NCBI GenBank assembly: GCA_949987705.1 | Contig: OX465286.1 | Location: 6,425,445 to 6,489,444, forward strand | Source of the DNA: Thereva unica | Lineage: Eukaryota; Arthropoda; Insecta; Diptera; Therevidae | Direction: 5' to 3' | DNA length: 64,000 nt | Shown: positions 1 through 11,176 of the stretch, piece after piece | Numbering within the stretch: the first letter of the stretch is position 1 | Layout: the number at the start of each line of letters is the position of its first letter | The notes under the pieces: generated by a model | The model's input: only the letters and a program-made list of their open reading frames with translations | Database searches by the model: none | What the model was told of the DNA's origin: nothing | Made by a program: the position numbers and the translations under genes

Positions 1-301
1 CTCGGGGGAGCGAGCCCTTTCCAACGATACCCCATTCATTAAGATCCCAGCACTTTCGTGAAATCGACCAAAAATATCCAAAGGGGTACCCCTTTGAAAA
101 TTTTCCGGTTTTGGGGAAATTCTGGAGTGGCCCTTTTTTGGATGGGAAATTGTTAGGGACCTCCCAGGGAGGCTGTGAATTCAATCCCACCCCGGGCTGA
201 CCAGTATTTCCCAAGATAATGGGCGTTCTGCAGCCCCCCTTGGGGAAATCACAAAAGAGGGGATAACTCCCGAACCCCTTGGAATTTCTGGACCAAATCA
301 A
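1..301. repeat. Left partial monomer, cut by window edge
   Basis: These 301 bases align to the last 301 bases of the 311-bp unit, so the array continues to the left. It is subfamily A (CCAAGATAAT at about 213, CCAAATCAAG at 294). It has one private change at about 111-122, TTGGGGAAATTC where other copies read TTGGGAAAATTC. Confidence 0.97.
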
Positions 302-1230
302 GTGCGCTAAACTGGGGGGAGCGAGCCCTTTCCAACGATACCCCATTCATTAAGATCCCAGCACTTTCGTGAAATCGACCAAAAATATCCAAAGGGGTAC
401 CCCTTTGAAAATTTTCCGGTTTTGGGAAAATTCTGGAGTGGCCCTTTTTTGGATGGGAAATTGTTAGGGACCTCCCAGGGAGGCTGTGAATTCAATCCCA
501 CCCCGGGCTGACCAGTATTTCCCAAGATAATGGGCGTTCTGCAGCCCCCCTTGGGGAAATCACAAAAGAGGGGATAACTCCCGAACCCCTTGGAATTTCT
601 GGACCAAATCAAGTGCGCTGAACTCGGGGGAGCGAGCCCTTTCCAACGATACCCCATTCATTAAGATCCCAGCACTTTCGTGAAATCGACCAAAAATATC
701 CAAAGGGGTACCCCTTTGAAAATTTTCCGGTTTTGGGAAAATTCTGGAGTGGCCCTTTTTTGGATGGGAAATTGTTAGGGACCTTCCAGGGAGGCTGTGA
801 ATTCAATCCCACCCCGGGCTGACCAGTATTTCCCAAGATAATGGGCGTTCTGCAGCCCCCCTTGGGGAAATCACAAAAGAGGGGATAACTCCCGAACCCC
901 TTGGAATTTCTGGACCAAATCAAGTGCGCTAAACTGGGGGGAGCGAGCCCTTTCCAACGATACCCCATTCATTAAGATCCCAGCACTTTCGTGAAATCGA
1001 CCAAAAATATCCAAAGGGGTACCCCTTTGAAAATTTTCCGGTTTTGGGAAAATTCTGGAGTGGCCCTTTTTTGGATGGCAAATTGTTAGGGACCTCCCAG
1101 GGAGGCTGTGAATTCAATCCCACCCCGGGCTGACCAGTATTTCCCAAGATAATGGGCGTTCTGCAGCCCCCCTTGGGGAAATCACAAAAGAGGGGATAAC
1201 TCCCGAACCCCTTGGAATTTCTGGACCAAA

Positions 1231-2210
1231 TCAAGTGCGCTGAACTCGGGGGAGCGAGCCCTTTCCAACGATACCCCATTCATTAAGATCCCAGCACTTT
1301 CGTGAAATCGACCAAAAATATCCAAAGGGGTACCCCTTTGAAAATTTTCCGGTTTTGGGAAAATTCTGGAGTGGCCCTTTTTTGGATGGGAAATTGTTAG
1401 GGACCTCCCAGGGAGGCTGTGAATTCAATTTCACCCCGGGCTGACCAGTATTTCCCAAGATAATGGGCGTTCTGCAGCCCCCCTTGGGGAAATCACAAAA
1501 GAGGGGATAACTCCCGAACCCCTTGGAATTTCTGGACCAAATCAAGTGCGCTGAACTCGGGGGAGCGAGCCCTTTCCACCGATACCCCATTCATTAAGAT
1601 CCCAGCACTTTCGTGAAATCGACCAAAAATATCCAAAGGGGTACCCCTTTGAAAATTTTCCGGTTTTGGGAAAATTCTGGAGTGGCCCTTTTTTGGATGG
1701 GAAATTGTTAGGGGCCTCCCAGGGAGGCTGTGAATTCAATCCCACCCCGGGCTGACCAGTATTTCCCGAGATAATGGGCGTCCTGCAGCCCCCCTTGGGG
1801 AAATCACAAAAGAGGGGATAACTCCCGAACCCCTTGGAATTTTTGGACCAAATAAAGTGCGCTGAACTCGGGGAGCGAGCCCTTTCCAACGATACCCCAT
1901 TCATTAAGATTCCAGCACTTTCGTGAAATCGACCAAAAATATCCAAAGGGGTACCCCTTTGAAAATTTTCCGGTTTTGGGAAAATTCTGGAGTGGCCCTT
2001 TTTTGGATAGGAAATTGTTAGGGACCTCCCAGGGAGGCTGTGAATTCAATTTCACCCCGGGCTGACCAGTATTTCCCAAGATAATGGGCGTTCTGCAGCC
2101 CCCCTTGGCGAAATCACAAAAGAGGGGATAACTCCCGAACCCCTTGGAATTTCTGGACCAAATCAAGTGCGCTGAACTCGGGGGAGCGAGCCCTTTCCAA
2201 CGATACCCCA
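1231..2210. repeat. Three-monomer block shared with 37.3-38.3 kb
   Basis: Three consecutive diagnostic copies occur here in the same order as at about 37,305-38,286: one with CAATTTCACC, one with CCACCGATA plus TTAGGGGCCTCCC, and one with GGATAGGAAATTG plus CAATTTCACC. The offset is 36,074 bp, which is 116 monomers minus the net indels between. The same trio also appears at about 44.1-45.1 and 49.4-50.4 kb. It ties region 1 to the distant right-hand third of the window. This copy has a G5 to G4 loss at about 1,867. Confidence 0.85.
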
Positions 2211-3121
2211 TTCATTAAGATCCCAGCACTTTCGTGAAATCGACCAAAAATATCCAAAGGGGTACCCCTTTGAAAATTTTCCGGTTTTGGGAAAATTCTG
2301 GAGTGGCCCTTTTTTGGATGGGAAATTGTTAGGGACCTTCCAGGGAGGCTGTGAATTCAATCCCACCCCGGGCTGACCAGTATTTCCCAAGATAATGGGC
2401 GTTCTGCAGCCCCCCTTGGGGAAATCACAAAAGAGGGGATAACTCCCGAACCCCTTGGAATTTCTGGACCAAATCAAGTGCGCTAAACTGGGGGGAGCGA
2501 GCCCTTTCCAACGATACCCCATTCATTAAGATCCCAGCACTTTCGTGAAATCGACCCAAAATATCCAAAGGGGTACCCCTTTGAAAATTTTCCGGTTTTG
2601 GGAAAATTCTGGAGTGGCCCTTTTTTGGATGGGAAATTGTTAGGGACCTCCCAGGGAGGCTGTGAATTCAATCCCACCCCGGGCTGACCAGTATTTCCCA
2701 AGATAATGGGCGTTCTGCAGCCCCCCTTGGGGAAATCACAAAAGAGGGGATAACTCCCGAACCCCTTGGAATTTCTGGACCAAATCAAGTGCGCTAAACT
2801 GGGGGGAGCGAGCCCTTTCCAACGATACCCCATTCATTAAGATCCCAGCACTTTCGTGAAATCGACCAAAAATATCCAAAGGGGTACCCCTTTGAAAATT
2901 TTCCGGTTTTGGGAAAATTCTGGAGTGGCCCTTTTTTGGATGGGAAATTGTTAGGGACCTCCCAGGGAGGCTGTGAATTCAATCCCACCCCGGGCTGACC
3001 AGTATTTCCCAAGATAATGGGCGCTCTGCAGCCCCCCTTGGGGAAATCACAAAAGAGGGGATAACTCCCGAACCCCTTGGAATTTCTGGACCAAATCAAG
3101 TGCGCTGAACTCGGGGGAGCG

Positions 3122-3138
3122 AGCCCTTTCCAACGATA
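3122..3138 (-). other. CENP-B-box-like 17-mer (degenerate), one per monomer
   Basis: The reverse strand reads TATCGTTGGAAAGGGCT. Against the mammalian CENP-B box YTTCGTTGGAARCGGGA it matches 13 of 17 positions by my alignment, with an unbroken ten-base match TCGTTGGAAA. Of the nine bases held essential (TTCG, A, CGGG) six match: the first T, the C of CGGG and its last G fail. Given here for the reference monomer; it recurs in almost every copy, altered in a few (TTTTTAACG at 7,482; TTTGCAACG at four sites; CCACCGATA at 1,577, 37,651, 44,493, 49,777). Binding is not shown by sequence; the match may be chance. Confidence 0.45.
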
Positions 3139-3187
3139 CCCCATTCATTAAGATCCCAGCACTTTCGTGAAATCGACCAAAAATATC

Positions 3188-3205
3188 CAAAGGGGTACCC
3201 CTTTG
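3188..3205. other. 18-bp perfect palindrome CAAAGGGGTACCCCTTTG
   Basis: The sequence equals its own reverse complement over all 18 bases and contains GGTACC. Shown for the reference monomer; nearly all copies carry it intact. It could extrude a cruciform only with a very tight turn, but it can serve as a homodimer binding site or a hairpin barrier on single strands. Four of the five indels longer than 1 bp in the window fall in it (16,866; 26,510; 37,090; 55,115). Confidence 0.97.
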
Positions 3206-3230
3206 AAAATTTTCCGGTTTTGGGAAAATT
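3205..3230. other. A/T-tract dyad and hairpin beside the palindrome
   Basis: GAAAATTTTC (3205-3214) is a 10-bp palindrome that shares its first G with the 18-bp palindrome. AATTTTCC (3208-3215) also pairs with GGAAAATT (3223-3230) across a 7-base loop. In ten monomers (for example 21,866-21,888) a G to C change gives AATTTTCCC/GGGAAAATT, a 9-bp stem with a 5-base GTTTT loop. Confidence 0.9.
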
Positions 3231-3268
3231 CTGGAGTGGCCCTTTTTTGGATGGGAAATTGTTAGGGA

Positions 3269-3281
3269 CCTCCCAGGGAGG
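3269..3281. other. CCTCCC-A-GGGAGG odd dyad
   Basis: Six-base arms flank one central base. Variants are CCTCTCAGGGAGG (region 2), CCTTCCAGGGAGG, CCTCCCAAGGAGG (region 5), all breaking one arm pair, and CCTCCCTGGGAGG (region 3), which keeps both arms and changes only the centre. Confidence 0.92.
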
Positions 3282-4075
3282 CTGTGAATTCAATCCCACC
3301 CCGGGCTGACCAGTATTTCCCAAGATAATGGGCGTTCTGCAGCCCCCCTTGGGGAAATCACAAAAGAGGGGATAACTCCCGAACCCCTTGGAATTTCTGG
3401 ACCAAATCAAGTGCGCTGAACTCGGGGGAGCGAGCCCTTTCCAACGATACCCCATTCATTAAGATCCCAGCACTTTCGTGAAATCGACCAAAAATATCCA
3501 AAGGGGTACCCCTTTGAAAATTTTCCGGTTTTGGGAAAATTCTGGAGTGGCCCTTTTTTGGATGGGAAATTGTTAGGGACCTTCCAGGGAGGCTGTGAAT
3601 TCAATCCCACCCCGGGCTGACCAGTATTTCCCAAGATAATGGGCGTTCTGCAGCCCCCCTTGGGGAAATCACAAAAGAGGGGATAACTCCCGAACCCCTT
3701 GGAATTTCTGGACCAAATCAAGTGCGCTAAACTGGGGGGAGCGAGCCCTTTCCAACGATACCCCATTCATTAAGATCCCAGCACTTTCGTGAAATCGACC
3801 AAAAATATCCAAAGGGGTACCCCTTTGAAAATTTTCCGGTTTTGGGAAAATTCTGGAGTGGCCCTTTTTTGGATGGGAAATTGTTAGGGACCTCCCAGGG
3901 AGGCTGTGAATTCAATCCCACCCCGGGCTGACCAGTATTTCCCAAGATAATGGGCGTTCTGCAGCCCCCCTTGGGGAAATCACAAAAGAGGGGATAACTC
4001 CCGAACCCCTTGGAATTTCTGGACCAAATCAAGTGCGCTGAACTCGGGGGAGCGAGCCCTTTCCAACGATACCCC

Positions 4076-4087
4076 ATTCATATTCAT
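4076..4087. repeat. 6-bp tandem duplication (ATTCAT x2) at the A/B switch
   Basis: Other copies read CCCATTCATTAAG; here ATTCAT is present twice. It is the largest insertion in the window and occurs once. The array changes from subfamily A (last CCAAATCAAG at about 4,024) to subfamily B (first CCCGAGATAAT at about 4,258) in this very monomer, and an A5 to A4 loss sits 35 bp away (about 4,118-4,121), so it may be a junction scar. Confidence 0.95.
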
Positions 4088-4117
4088 TAAGATCCCAGCA
4101 CTTTCGTGAAATCGACC

Positions 4118-7100
4118 AAAATATCCAAAGGGGTACCCCTTTGAAAATTTTCCGGTTTTGGGAAAATTCTGGAGTGGCCCTTTTTTGGATGGGAAATTGT
4201 TAGGGACCTCTCAGGGAGGCTGTGAATTCAATTCCACCCCGGGCTGACCAGTATTTCCCGAGATAATGGGCGTCCTGCAGCCCCCCTTGGGGAAATCACA
4301 AAAGAGGGGATAACTCCCGAACCCCTTGGAATTTTTGGACCAAATAAAGTGCGCTGAACTCGGGGGAGCGAGCCCTTTCCAACGATACCCCATTCATTAA
4401 GATCCCAGCACTTTCGTGAAATCGACCAAAAATATCCAAAGGGGTACCCCTTTGAAAATTTTCCGGTTTTGGAAAATTCTGGAGTGGCCCTTTTTTGGAT
4501 GGGAAATTGTTAGGGACCTCCCAGGGAGGCTGTGAATTCAATTCCACTCCGGGCTGACCAGTATTTCCCGAGATAATGGGCGTCCTGCAGCCCCCCTTGG
4601 GGAAATCACAAAAGAGGGGATAACTCCCGAACCCCTTGGAATTTTTGGACCAAATAAAGTGCGCTGAACTCGGGGGAGCGAGCCCTTTCCAACGATACCC
4701 CATTCATTAAGATCCCAGCACTTTCGTGAAATCGACCAAAAATATCCAAAGGGGTACCCCTTTGAAAATTTTCCGGTTTTGGGAAAATTCTGGAGTGGCC
4801 CTTTTTTGGATGGGAAATTGTTAGGGACCTCTCAGGGAGGCTGTGAATTCAATTCCACCCCGGGCTGACCAGTATTTCCCGAGATAATGGGCGTCCTGCA
4901 GCCCCCCTTGGGGAAATCACAAAAGAGGGGATAACTCCCGAACCCCTTGGAATTTTTGGACCAAATAAAGTGCGCTGAACTCGGGGGAGCGAGCCCTTTC
5001 CAACGATACCCCATTCATTAAGATCCCAGCACTTTCGTGAAATCGACCAAAAATATCCAAAGGGGTACCCCTTTGAAAATTTTCCGGTTTTGGGAAAATT
5101 CTGGAGTGGCCCTTTTTTGGATGGGAAATTGTTAGGGACCTCCCAGGGAGGCTGTGAATTCAATCCCACCCCGGGCTGACCAGTATTTCCCGAGAAAATG
5201 GGCGTTCTGCAGCCCCCCTTGGGGAAATCACAAAAGAGGGGATAACTCCCGAACCCCTTGGAATTTCTGGACCAAATAAAGTGCGCTGAACTCGGGGGAG
5301 CGAGCCCTTTCCAACGATACCCCATTCATTAAGATCCCAGCACTTTCGTGAAATCGACCAAAAATATCCAAAGGGGTACCCCTTTGAAAATTTTCCGGTT
5401 TTGGGAAAATTCTGGAGTGGCCCTTTTTTGGATGGGAAATTGTTAGGGACCTCCCAGGGAGGCTGTGAATTCAATTCCACCCCGGGCTGACCAGTATTTC
5501 CCGAGATAATGGGCGTCCTGCAGCCCCCCTTGGGGAAATCACAAAAGAGGGATAACTCCCGAACCCCTTGGAATTTCTGGACCAAATAAAGTGCGCTGAA
5601 CTCGGGGGAGCGAGCCCTTTCCAACGATACCCCATTCATTAAGATCCCAGCACTTTCGTGAAATCGACCAAAAATATCCAAAGGGGTACCCCTTTGAAAA
5701 TTTTCCGGTTTTGGGAAAATTCTGGAGTGGCCCTTTTTTGGATGGGAAATTGTTAGGGACCTCCCAGGGAGGCTGTGAATTCAATCCCACCCCGGGCTGA
5801 CCAGTATTTCCCGAGAAAATGGGCGTTCTGCAGCCCCCTTGGGGAAATCACAAAAGAGGGGATAACTCCCGAACCCCTTGGAATTTCTGGACCAAATAAA
5901 GTGCGCTGAACTCGGGGGAGCGAGCCCTTTCCAACGATACCCCATTCATTAAGATCCCAGCACTTTCGTGAAATCGACCAAAAATATCCAAAGGGGTACC
6001 CCTTTGAAAATTTCCGGTTTTGGGAAAATTCTGGAGTGGCCCTTTTTTGGATGGGAAATTGTTAGGGACCTCCCAGGGAGGCTGTGAATTCAATTCCACC
6101 CCGGGCTGACCAGTATTTCCCGAGATAATGGGCGTCCTGCAGCCCCCCTTGGGGAAATCACAAAAGAGGGGATAACTCCCGAACCCCTTGGAATTTTTGG
6201 ACCAAATAAAGTGCGCTGAACTCGGGGGAGCGAGCCCTTTCCAACGATACCCCATTCATTAAGATCCCAGCACTTTCGTGAAATCGACCAAAAATATCCA
6301 AAGGGGTACCCCTTTGAAAATTTTCCGGTTTGGGAAAATTCTGGAGTGGCCCTTTTTTGGATGGGAAATTGTTAGGGACCTCCCAGGGAGGCTGTGAATT
6401 CAATCCCACCCCGGGCTGACCAGTATTTCCCGAGATAATGGGCGTTCTGCAGCCCCCCTTGGGGAAATCACAAAAGAGGGGATAACTCCCGAACCCCTTG
6501 GAATTTCTGGACCAAATAAAGTGCGATGAACTCGGGGAGCGAGCCCTTTCCAACGATACCCCATTCATTAAGATCCCAGCACTTTCGTGAAATCGACCAA
6601 AAATATCCAAAGGGGTACCCCTTTGAAAATTTTCCGGTTTTGGGAAAATTCTGGAGTGGCCCTTTTTTGGATGGGAAATTGTTAGGGACCTCCCAGGGAG
6701 GCTGTGAATTCAATCCCACCCCGGGCTGACCAGTATTTCCCGAGATAATGGGCGTTCTGCAGCCCCCCTTGGGGAAATCACAAAAGAGGGGATAACTCCC
6801 GAACCCCTTGGAATTTCTGGACCAAATAAAGTGCGCTGAACTCGGGGAGCGAGCCCTTTCCAACGATACCCCATTCATTAAGATCCCAGCACTTTCGTGA
6901 AATCGACCAAAAATATCCAAAGGGGTACCCCTTTGAAAATTTTCCGGTTTTGGGAAAATTCTGGAGTGGCCCTTTTTTGGATGGGAAATTGTTAGGGACC
7001 TCCCAGGGAGGCTGTGAATTCAATCCCACCCCGGGCTGACCAGTATTTCCCGAGATAATGAGCGCTCTGCAGCCCCCCTTGGGGAAATCACAAAAGAGGG

Positions 7101-8870
7101 GATAACTCCCGAACCCCTTGGAATTTCTGGACCAAATAAAGTGCGCTGAACTCGGGGGAGCGAGCCCTTTCCAACGATACCCCATTCATTAAGATCCCAG
7201 CACTTTCGTGAAATCGACCAAAAATATCCAAAGGGGTACCCCTTTGAAAATTTTCCGGTTTTGGGAAAATTCTGGAGTGGCCCTTTTTTGGATGGGAAAT
7301 TGTTAGGGACCTCCCAGGGAGGCTGTGAATTCAATCCCACCCCGGGCTGACCAGTATTTCCCGAGATAATGAGCGTTCTGCAGCCCCCCTTGGGGAAATC
7401 ACAAAAGAGGGGATAACTCCCGAACCCCTTGGAATTTCTGGACCAAATAAAGTGCGCTGAACTCGGGGGAGCGAGCCCTTTTTAACGATACCCCATTCAT
7501 TAAGATCCCAGCACTTTCGTGAAATCGACCAAAAATATCCAAAGGGGTACCCCTTTGAAAATTTTCCGGTTTTGGGAAAATTCTGGAGTGGCCCTTTTTT
7601 GGATGGGAAATTGTTAGGGACCTCCCAGGGAGGCTGTGAATTCAATCCCACCCCGGGCTGACCAGTATTTCCCGAGATAATGGGCGTTCTGCAGCCCCCC
7701 TTGGGGAAATCACAAAAGAGGGGATAACTCCCGAACCCCTTGGAATTTCTGGACCAAATAAAGTGCGCTGAACTCGGGGGAGCGAGCCCTTTCCAACGAT
7801 ACCCCATTCATTAAGATCCCAGCACTTTCGTGAAATCGACCAAAAATATCCAAAGGGGTACCCCTTTGAAAATTTTCCGGTTTTGGAAAATTCTGGAGTG
7901 GCCCTTTTTTGGATGGGAAATTGTTAGGGACCTCTCAGGGAGGCTGTGAATTCAATTCCACCCCGGGCTGACCAGTATTTCCCGAGATAATGGGCGTTCT
8001 GCAGCCCCCCTTGGGGAAATCACAAAAGAGGGGATAACTCCCGAACCCCTTGGAATTTCTGGACCAAATAAAGTGCGCTGAACTCGGGGAGCGAGCCCTT
8101 TCCAACGATACCCCATTCATTAAGATCCCAGCACTTTCGTGAAATCGACCAAAAATATCCAAAGGGGTACCCCTTTGAAAATTTTCCGGTTTTGGGAAAA
8201 TTCTGGAGTGGCCCTTTTTTGGATGGGAAATTGTTAGGGACCTCTCAGGGAGGCTGTGAATTCAATTCCACCCCGGGCTGACCAGTATTTCCCGAGATAA
8301 TGGGCGTTCTGCAGCCCCCCTTGGGGAAATCACAAAAGAGGGGATAACTCCCGAACCCCTTGGAATTTCTGGACCAAATAAAGTGCGCTGAACTCGGGGG
8401 AGCGAGCCCTTTCCAACGATACCCCATTCATTAAGATCCCAGCACTTTCGTGAAATCGACCAAAAATATCCAAAGGGGTACCCCTTTGAAAATTTTCCGG
8501 TTTTGGGAAAATTCTGGAGTGGCCCTTTTTTGGATGGGAAATTGTTAGGGACCTCTCAGGGAGGCTGTGAATTCAATTCCACCCCGGGCTGACCAGTATT
8601 TCCCGAGATAATGGGCGTTCTGCAGCCCCCCTTGGGGAAATCACAAAAGAGGGGATAACTCCCGAACCCCTTGGAATTTCTGGACCAAATAAAGTGCGCT
8701 GAACTCGGGGGAGCGAGCCCTTTCCAACGATACCCCATTCATTAAGATCCCAGCACTTTCGTGAAATCGACCAAAAATATCCAAAGGGGTACCCCTTTGA
8801 AAATTTTCCGGTTTTGGGAAAATTCTGGAGTGGCCCTTTTTTGGATGGGAAATTGTTAGGGACCTCCAGG
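4118..8870. other. Cluster of 11 single-base homopolymer losses (left)
   Basis: Losses at about 4,121 (A5 to A4), 4,470 and 7,883 (GGG to GG before AAAA), 5,548 (G4 to G3), 5,836 (C6 to C5), 6,009 (T4 to T3), 6,329 (T4 to T3), 6,533, 6,841 and 8,091 (G5 to G4) and 8,865 (C3 to C2). No single-base gains accompany them. Each hits a different site or copy, and they do not follow the block structure. Confidence 0.85.
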
Positions 8871-11176
8871 GAGGCTGTGAATTCAATTCCACCCCGGGCT
8901 GACCAGTATTTCCCGAGATAATGGGCGTTCTGCAGCCCCCCTTGGGGAAATCACAAAAGAGGGGATAACTCCCGAACCCCTTGGAATTTCTGGACCAAAT
9001 AAAGTGCGCTGAACTCGGGGGAGCGAGCCCTTTCCAACGATACCCCATTCATTAAGATCCCAGCACTTTCGTGAAATCGACCAAAAATATCCAAAGGGGT
9101 ACCCCTTTGAAAATTTTCCGGTTTTGGGAAAATTCTGGAGTGGCCCTTTTTTGGATGGGAAATTGTTAGGGACCTCTCAGGGAGGCTGTGAATTCAATTC
9201 CACCCCGGGCTGACCAGTATTTCCCGAGATAATGGGCGTCCTGCAGCCCCCCTTGGGGAAATCACAAAAGAGGGGATAACTCCCGAACCCCTTGGAATTT
9301 TTGGACCAAATAAAGTGCGCTGAACTCGGGGGAGCGAGCCCTTTCCAACGCTACCCCATTCATTAAGATCCCAGCACTTTCGTGAAATCGACCAAAAATA
9401 TCCAAAGGGGTACCCCTTTGAAAATTTTCCGGTTTTGGGAAAATTCTGGAGTGGCCCTTTTTTGGATGGGAAATTGTTAGGGACCTCCCAGGGAGGCTGT
9501 GAATTCAATTCCACCCCGGGCTGACCAGTATTTCCCGAGATAATGGGCGTCCTGCAGCCCCCCTTGGGGAAATCACAAAAGAGGGGATAACTCCCGAACC
9601 CCTTGGAATTTTTGGACCAAATAAAGTGCGCTGAACTCGGGGGAGCGAGCCCTTTCCAACGATACCCCATTCATTAAGATCCCAGCACTTTCGTGAAATC
9701 GACCAAAAATATCCAAAGGGGTACCCCTTTGAAAATTTTCCGGTTTTGGGAAAATTCTGGAGTGGCCCTTTTTTGGATGGGAAATTGTTAGGGACCTCTC
9801 AGGGAGGCTGTGAATTCAATTCCACCCCGGGCTGACCAGTATTTCCCGAGATAATGGGCGTCCTGCAGCCCCCCTTGGGGAAATCACAAAAGAGGGGATA
9901 ACTCCCGAACCCCTTGGAATTTCTGGACCAAATAAAGTGCGCTGAGCTCGGGGGAGCGAGCCCTTTCCAACGATACCCCATTCATTAAGATCCCAGCACT
10001 TTCGTGAAATCGACCAAAAATATCCAAAGGGGTACCCCTTTGAAAATTTTCCGGTTTTGGGAAAATTCTGGAGTGGCCCTTTTTTGGATGGGAAATTGTT
10101 AGGGACCTCCCAGGGAGGCTGTGAATTCAATTCCACCCCGGGCTGACCAGTATTTCCCGAGATAATGGGCGTCCTGCAGCCCCCCTTGGGGAAATCACAA
10201 AAGAGGGGATAACTCCCGAACCCCTTGGAATTTTTGGACCAAATAAAGTGCGCTGAACTCGGGGGAGCGAGCCCTTTCCAACGATACCCCATTCATTAAG
10301 ATCCCAGCACTTTCGTGAAATCGACCAAAAATATCCAAAGGGGTACCCCTTTGAAAATTTTCCGGTTTTGGGAAAATTCTGGAGTGGCCCTTTTTTGGAT
10401 GGGAAATTGTTAGGGACCTCTCAGGGAGGCTGTGAATTCAATTCCACCCCGGGCTGACCAGTATTTCCCGAGATAATGGGCGTCCTGCAGCCCCCCTTGG
10501 GGAAATCACAAAAGAGGGGATAACTCCCGAACCCCTTGGAATTTTTGGACCAAATAAAGTGCGCTGAACTCGGGGGAGCGAGCCCTTTCCAACGATACCC
10601 CATTCATTAAGATCCCAGCACTTTCGTGAAATCGACCAAAAATATCCAAAGGGGTACCCCTTTGAAAATTTTCCGGTTTTGGGAAAATTCTGGAGTGGCC
10701 CTTTTTTGGATGGGAAATTGTTAGGGACCTCTCAGGGAGGCTGTGAATTCAATTCCACCCCGGGCTGACCAGTATTTCCCGAGATAATGGGCGTCCTGCA
10801 GCCCCCCTTGGGGAAATCACAAAAGAGGGGATAACTCCCGAACCCCTTGGAATTTCTGGACCAAATAAAGTGCGCTGAACTCGGGGGAGCGAGCCCTTTC
10901 CAACGATACCCCATTCATTAAGATCCCAGCACTTTCGTGAAATCGACCAAAAATATCCAAAGGGGTACCCCTTTGAAAATTTTCCGGTTTTGGGAAAATT
11001 CTGGAGTGGCCCTTTTTTGGATGGGAAATTGTTAGGGACCTCTCAGGGAGGCTGTGAATTCAATTCCACCCCGGGCTGACCAGTATTTCCCGAGATAATG
11101 GGCGTCCTGCAGCCCCCCTTGGGGAAATCACAAAAGAGGGGATAACTCCCGAACCCCTTGGAATTTTTGGACCAAA

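Larger units (their letters stand above)
3100..3410. repeat. Reference satellite monomer (subfamily A, 311 bp)
   Basis: This copy has no indel and carries the commonest subfamily A bases, so I use it to place motifs. It holds 155 G or C of 311 and 10 CpG dinucleotides by hand count, roughly half of what composition predicts. In order it contains a CENP-B-box-like stretch (3122-3138), an 18-bp palindrome (3188-3205), an A/T dyad and hairpin (3205-3230), a T6 tract in GGCCCTTTTTTGG, a CCTCCC/GGGAGG dyad (3269-3281), TGAATTCA (3285-3292), CCCGGG (3300-3305), CTGCAG (3337-3342) and a C6 tract followed by TTGGGG. The monomer start at GTGCGCT is an arbitrary phase; nothing in the sequence defines a natural one. 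Confidence 0.97.
1..4081. repeat. Region 1: subfamily A monomers
   Basis: About 13 monomers carry the linked A bases CCAAGATAATGGGCGTTCTG and, 90 bp on, ATTTCTGGACCAAATCAAG. A local marker, GCTAAACTGGGGGGAGC, recurs at about 308, 930, 2484, 2795 and 3728, and ACCTTCCAGGG at about 781, 2336 and 3580, showing that monomer types are interleaved rather than random. One B-like copy (CCCGAGATAATGGGCGTCC, TTAGGGGCCTCCC) sits at about 1.57-1.86 kb. Confidence 0.9.

Noticed and set aside
3188..3205. Transposon terminal inverted repeat or attachment site
   Set aside because: The palindrome is internal to every monomer, there is no second copy pairing with it to bound an element, and no target-site duplication or transposase is present.
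3400..3406. AATAAA polyadenylation-like signal in subfamily B (CCAAATAAAGTG)
   Set aside because: It arises by one base change from CCAAATCAAG, repeats in every B monomer, and no transcript or coding sequence is associated with it. The span given is the matching site in the A-type reference monomer.
3340..3410. G-quadruplex or i-motif from the G4 and C6 tracts
   Set aside because: Only two or three runs of three or more Gs lie close together on either strand in a monomer, so the usual four-run pattern is not met.
3100..3410. Relation to known 1.688-type or alpha satellites
   Set aside because: The length and sequence do not match what I remember of either (about 360 and 171 bp); only the general A/T and CC/GG texture is similar, which is not evidence of homology.
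6526..6729. Forward-strand 67-codon frame starting at ATGAACTC
   Set aside because: The ATG comes from one private C to A change (GTGCGATG) and the frame is plain monomer sequence.
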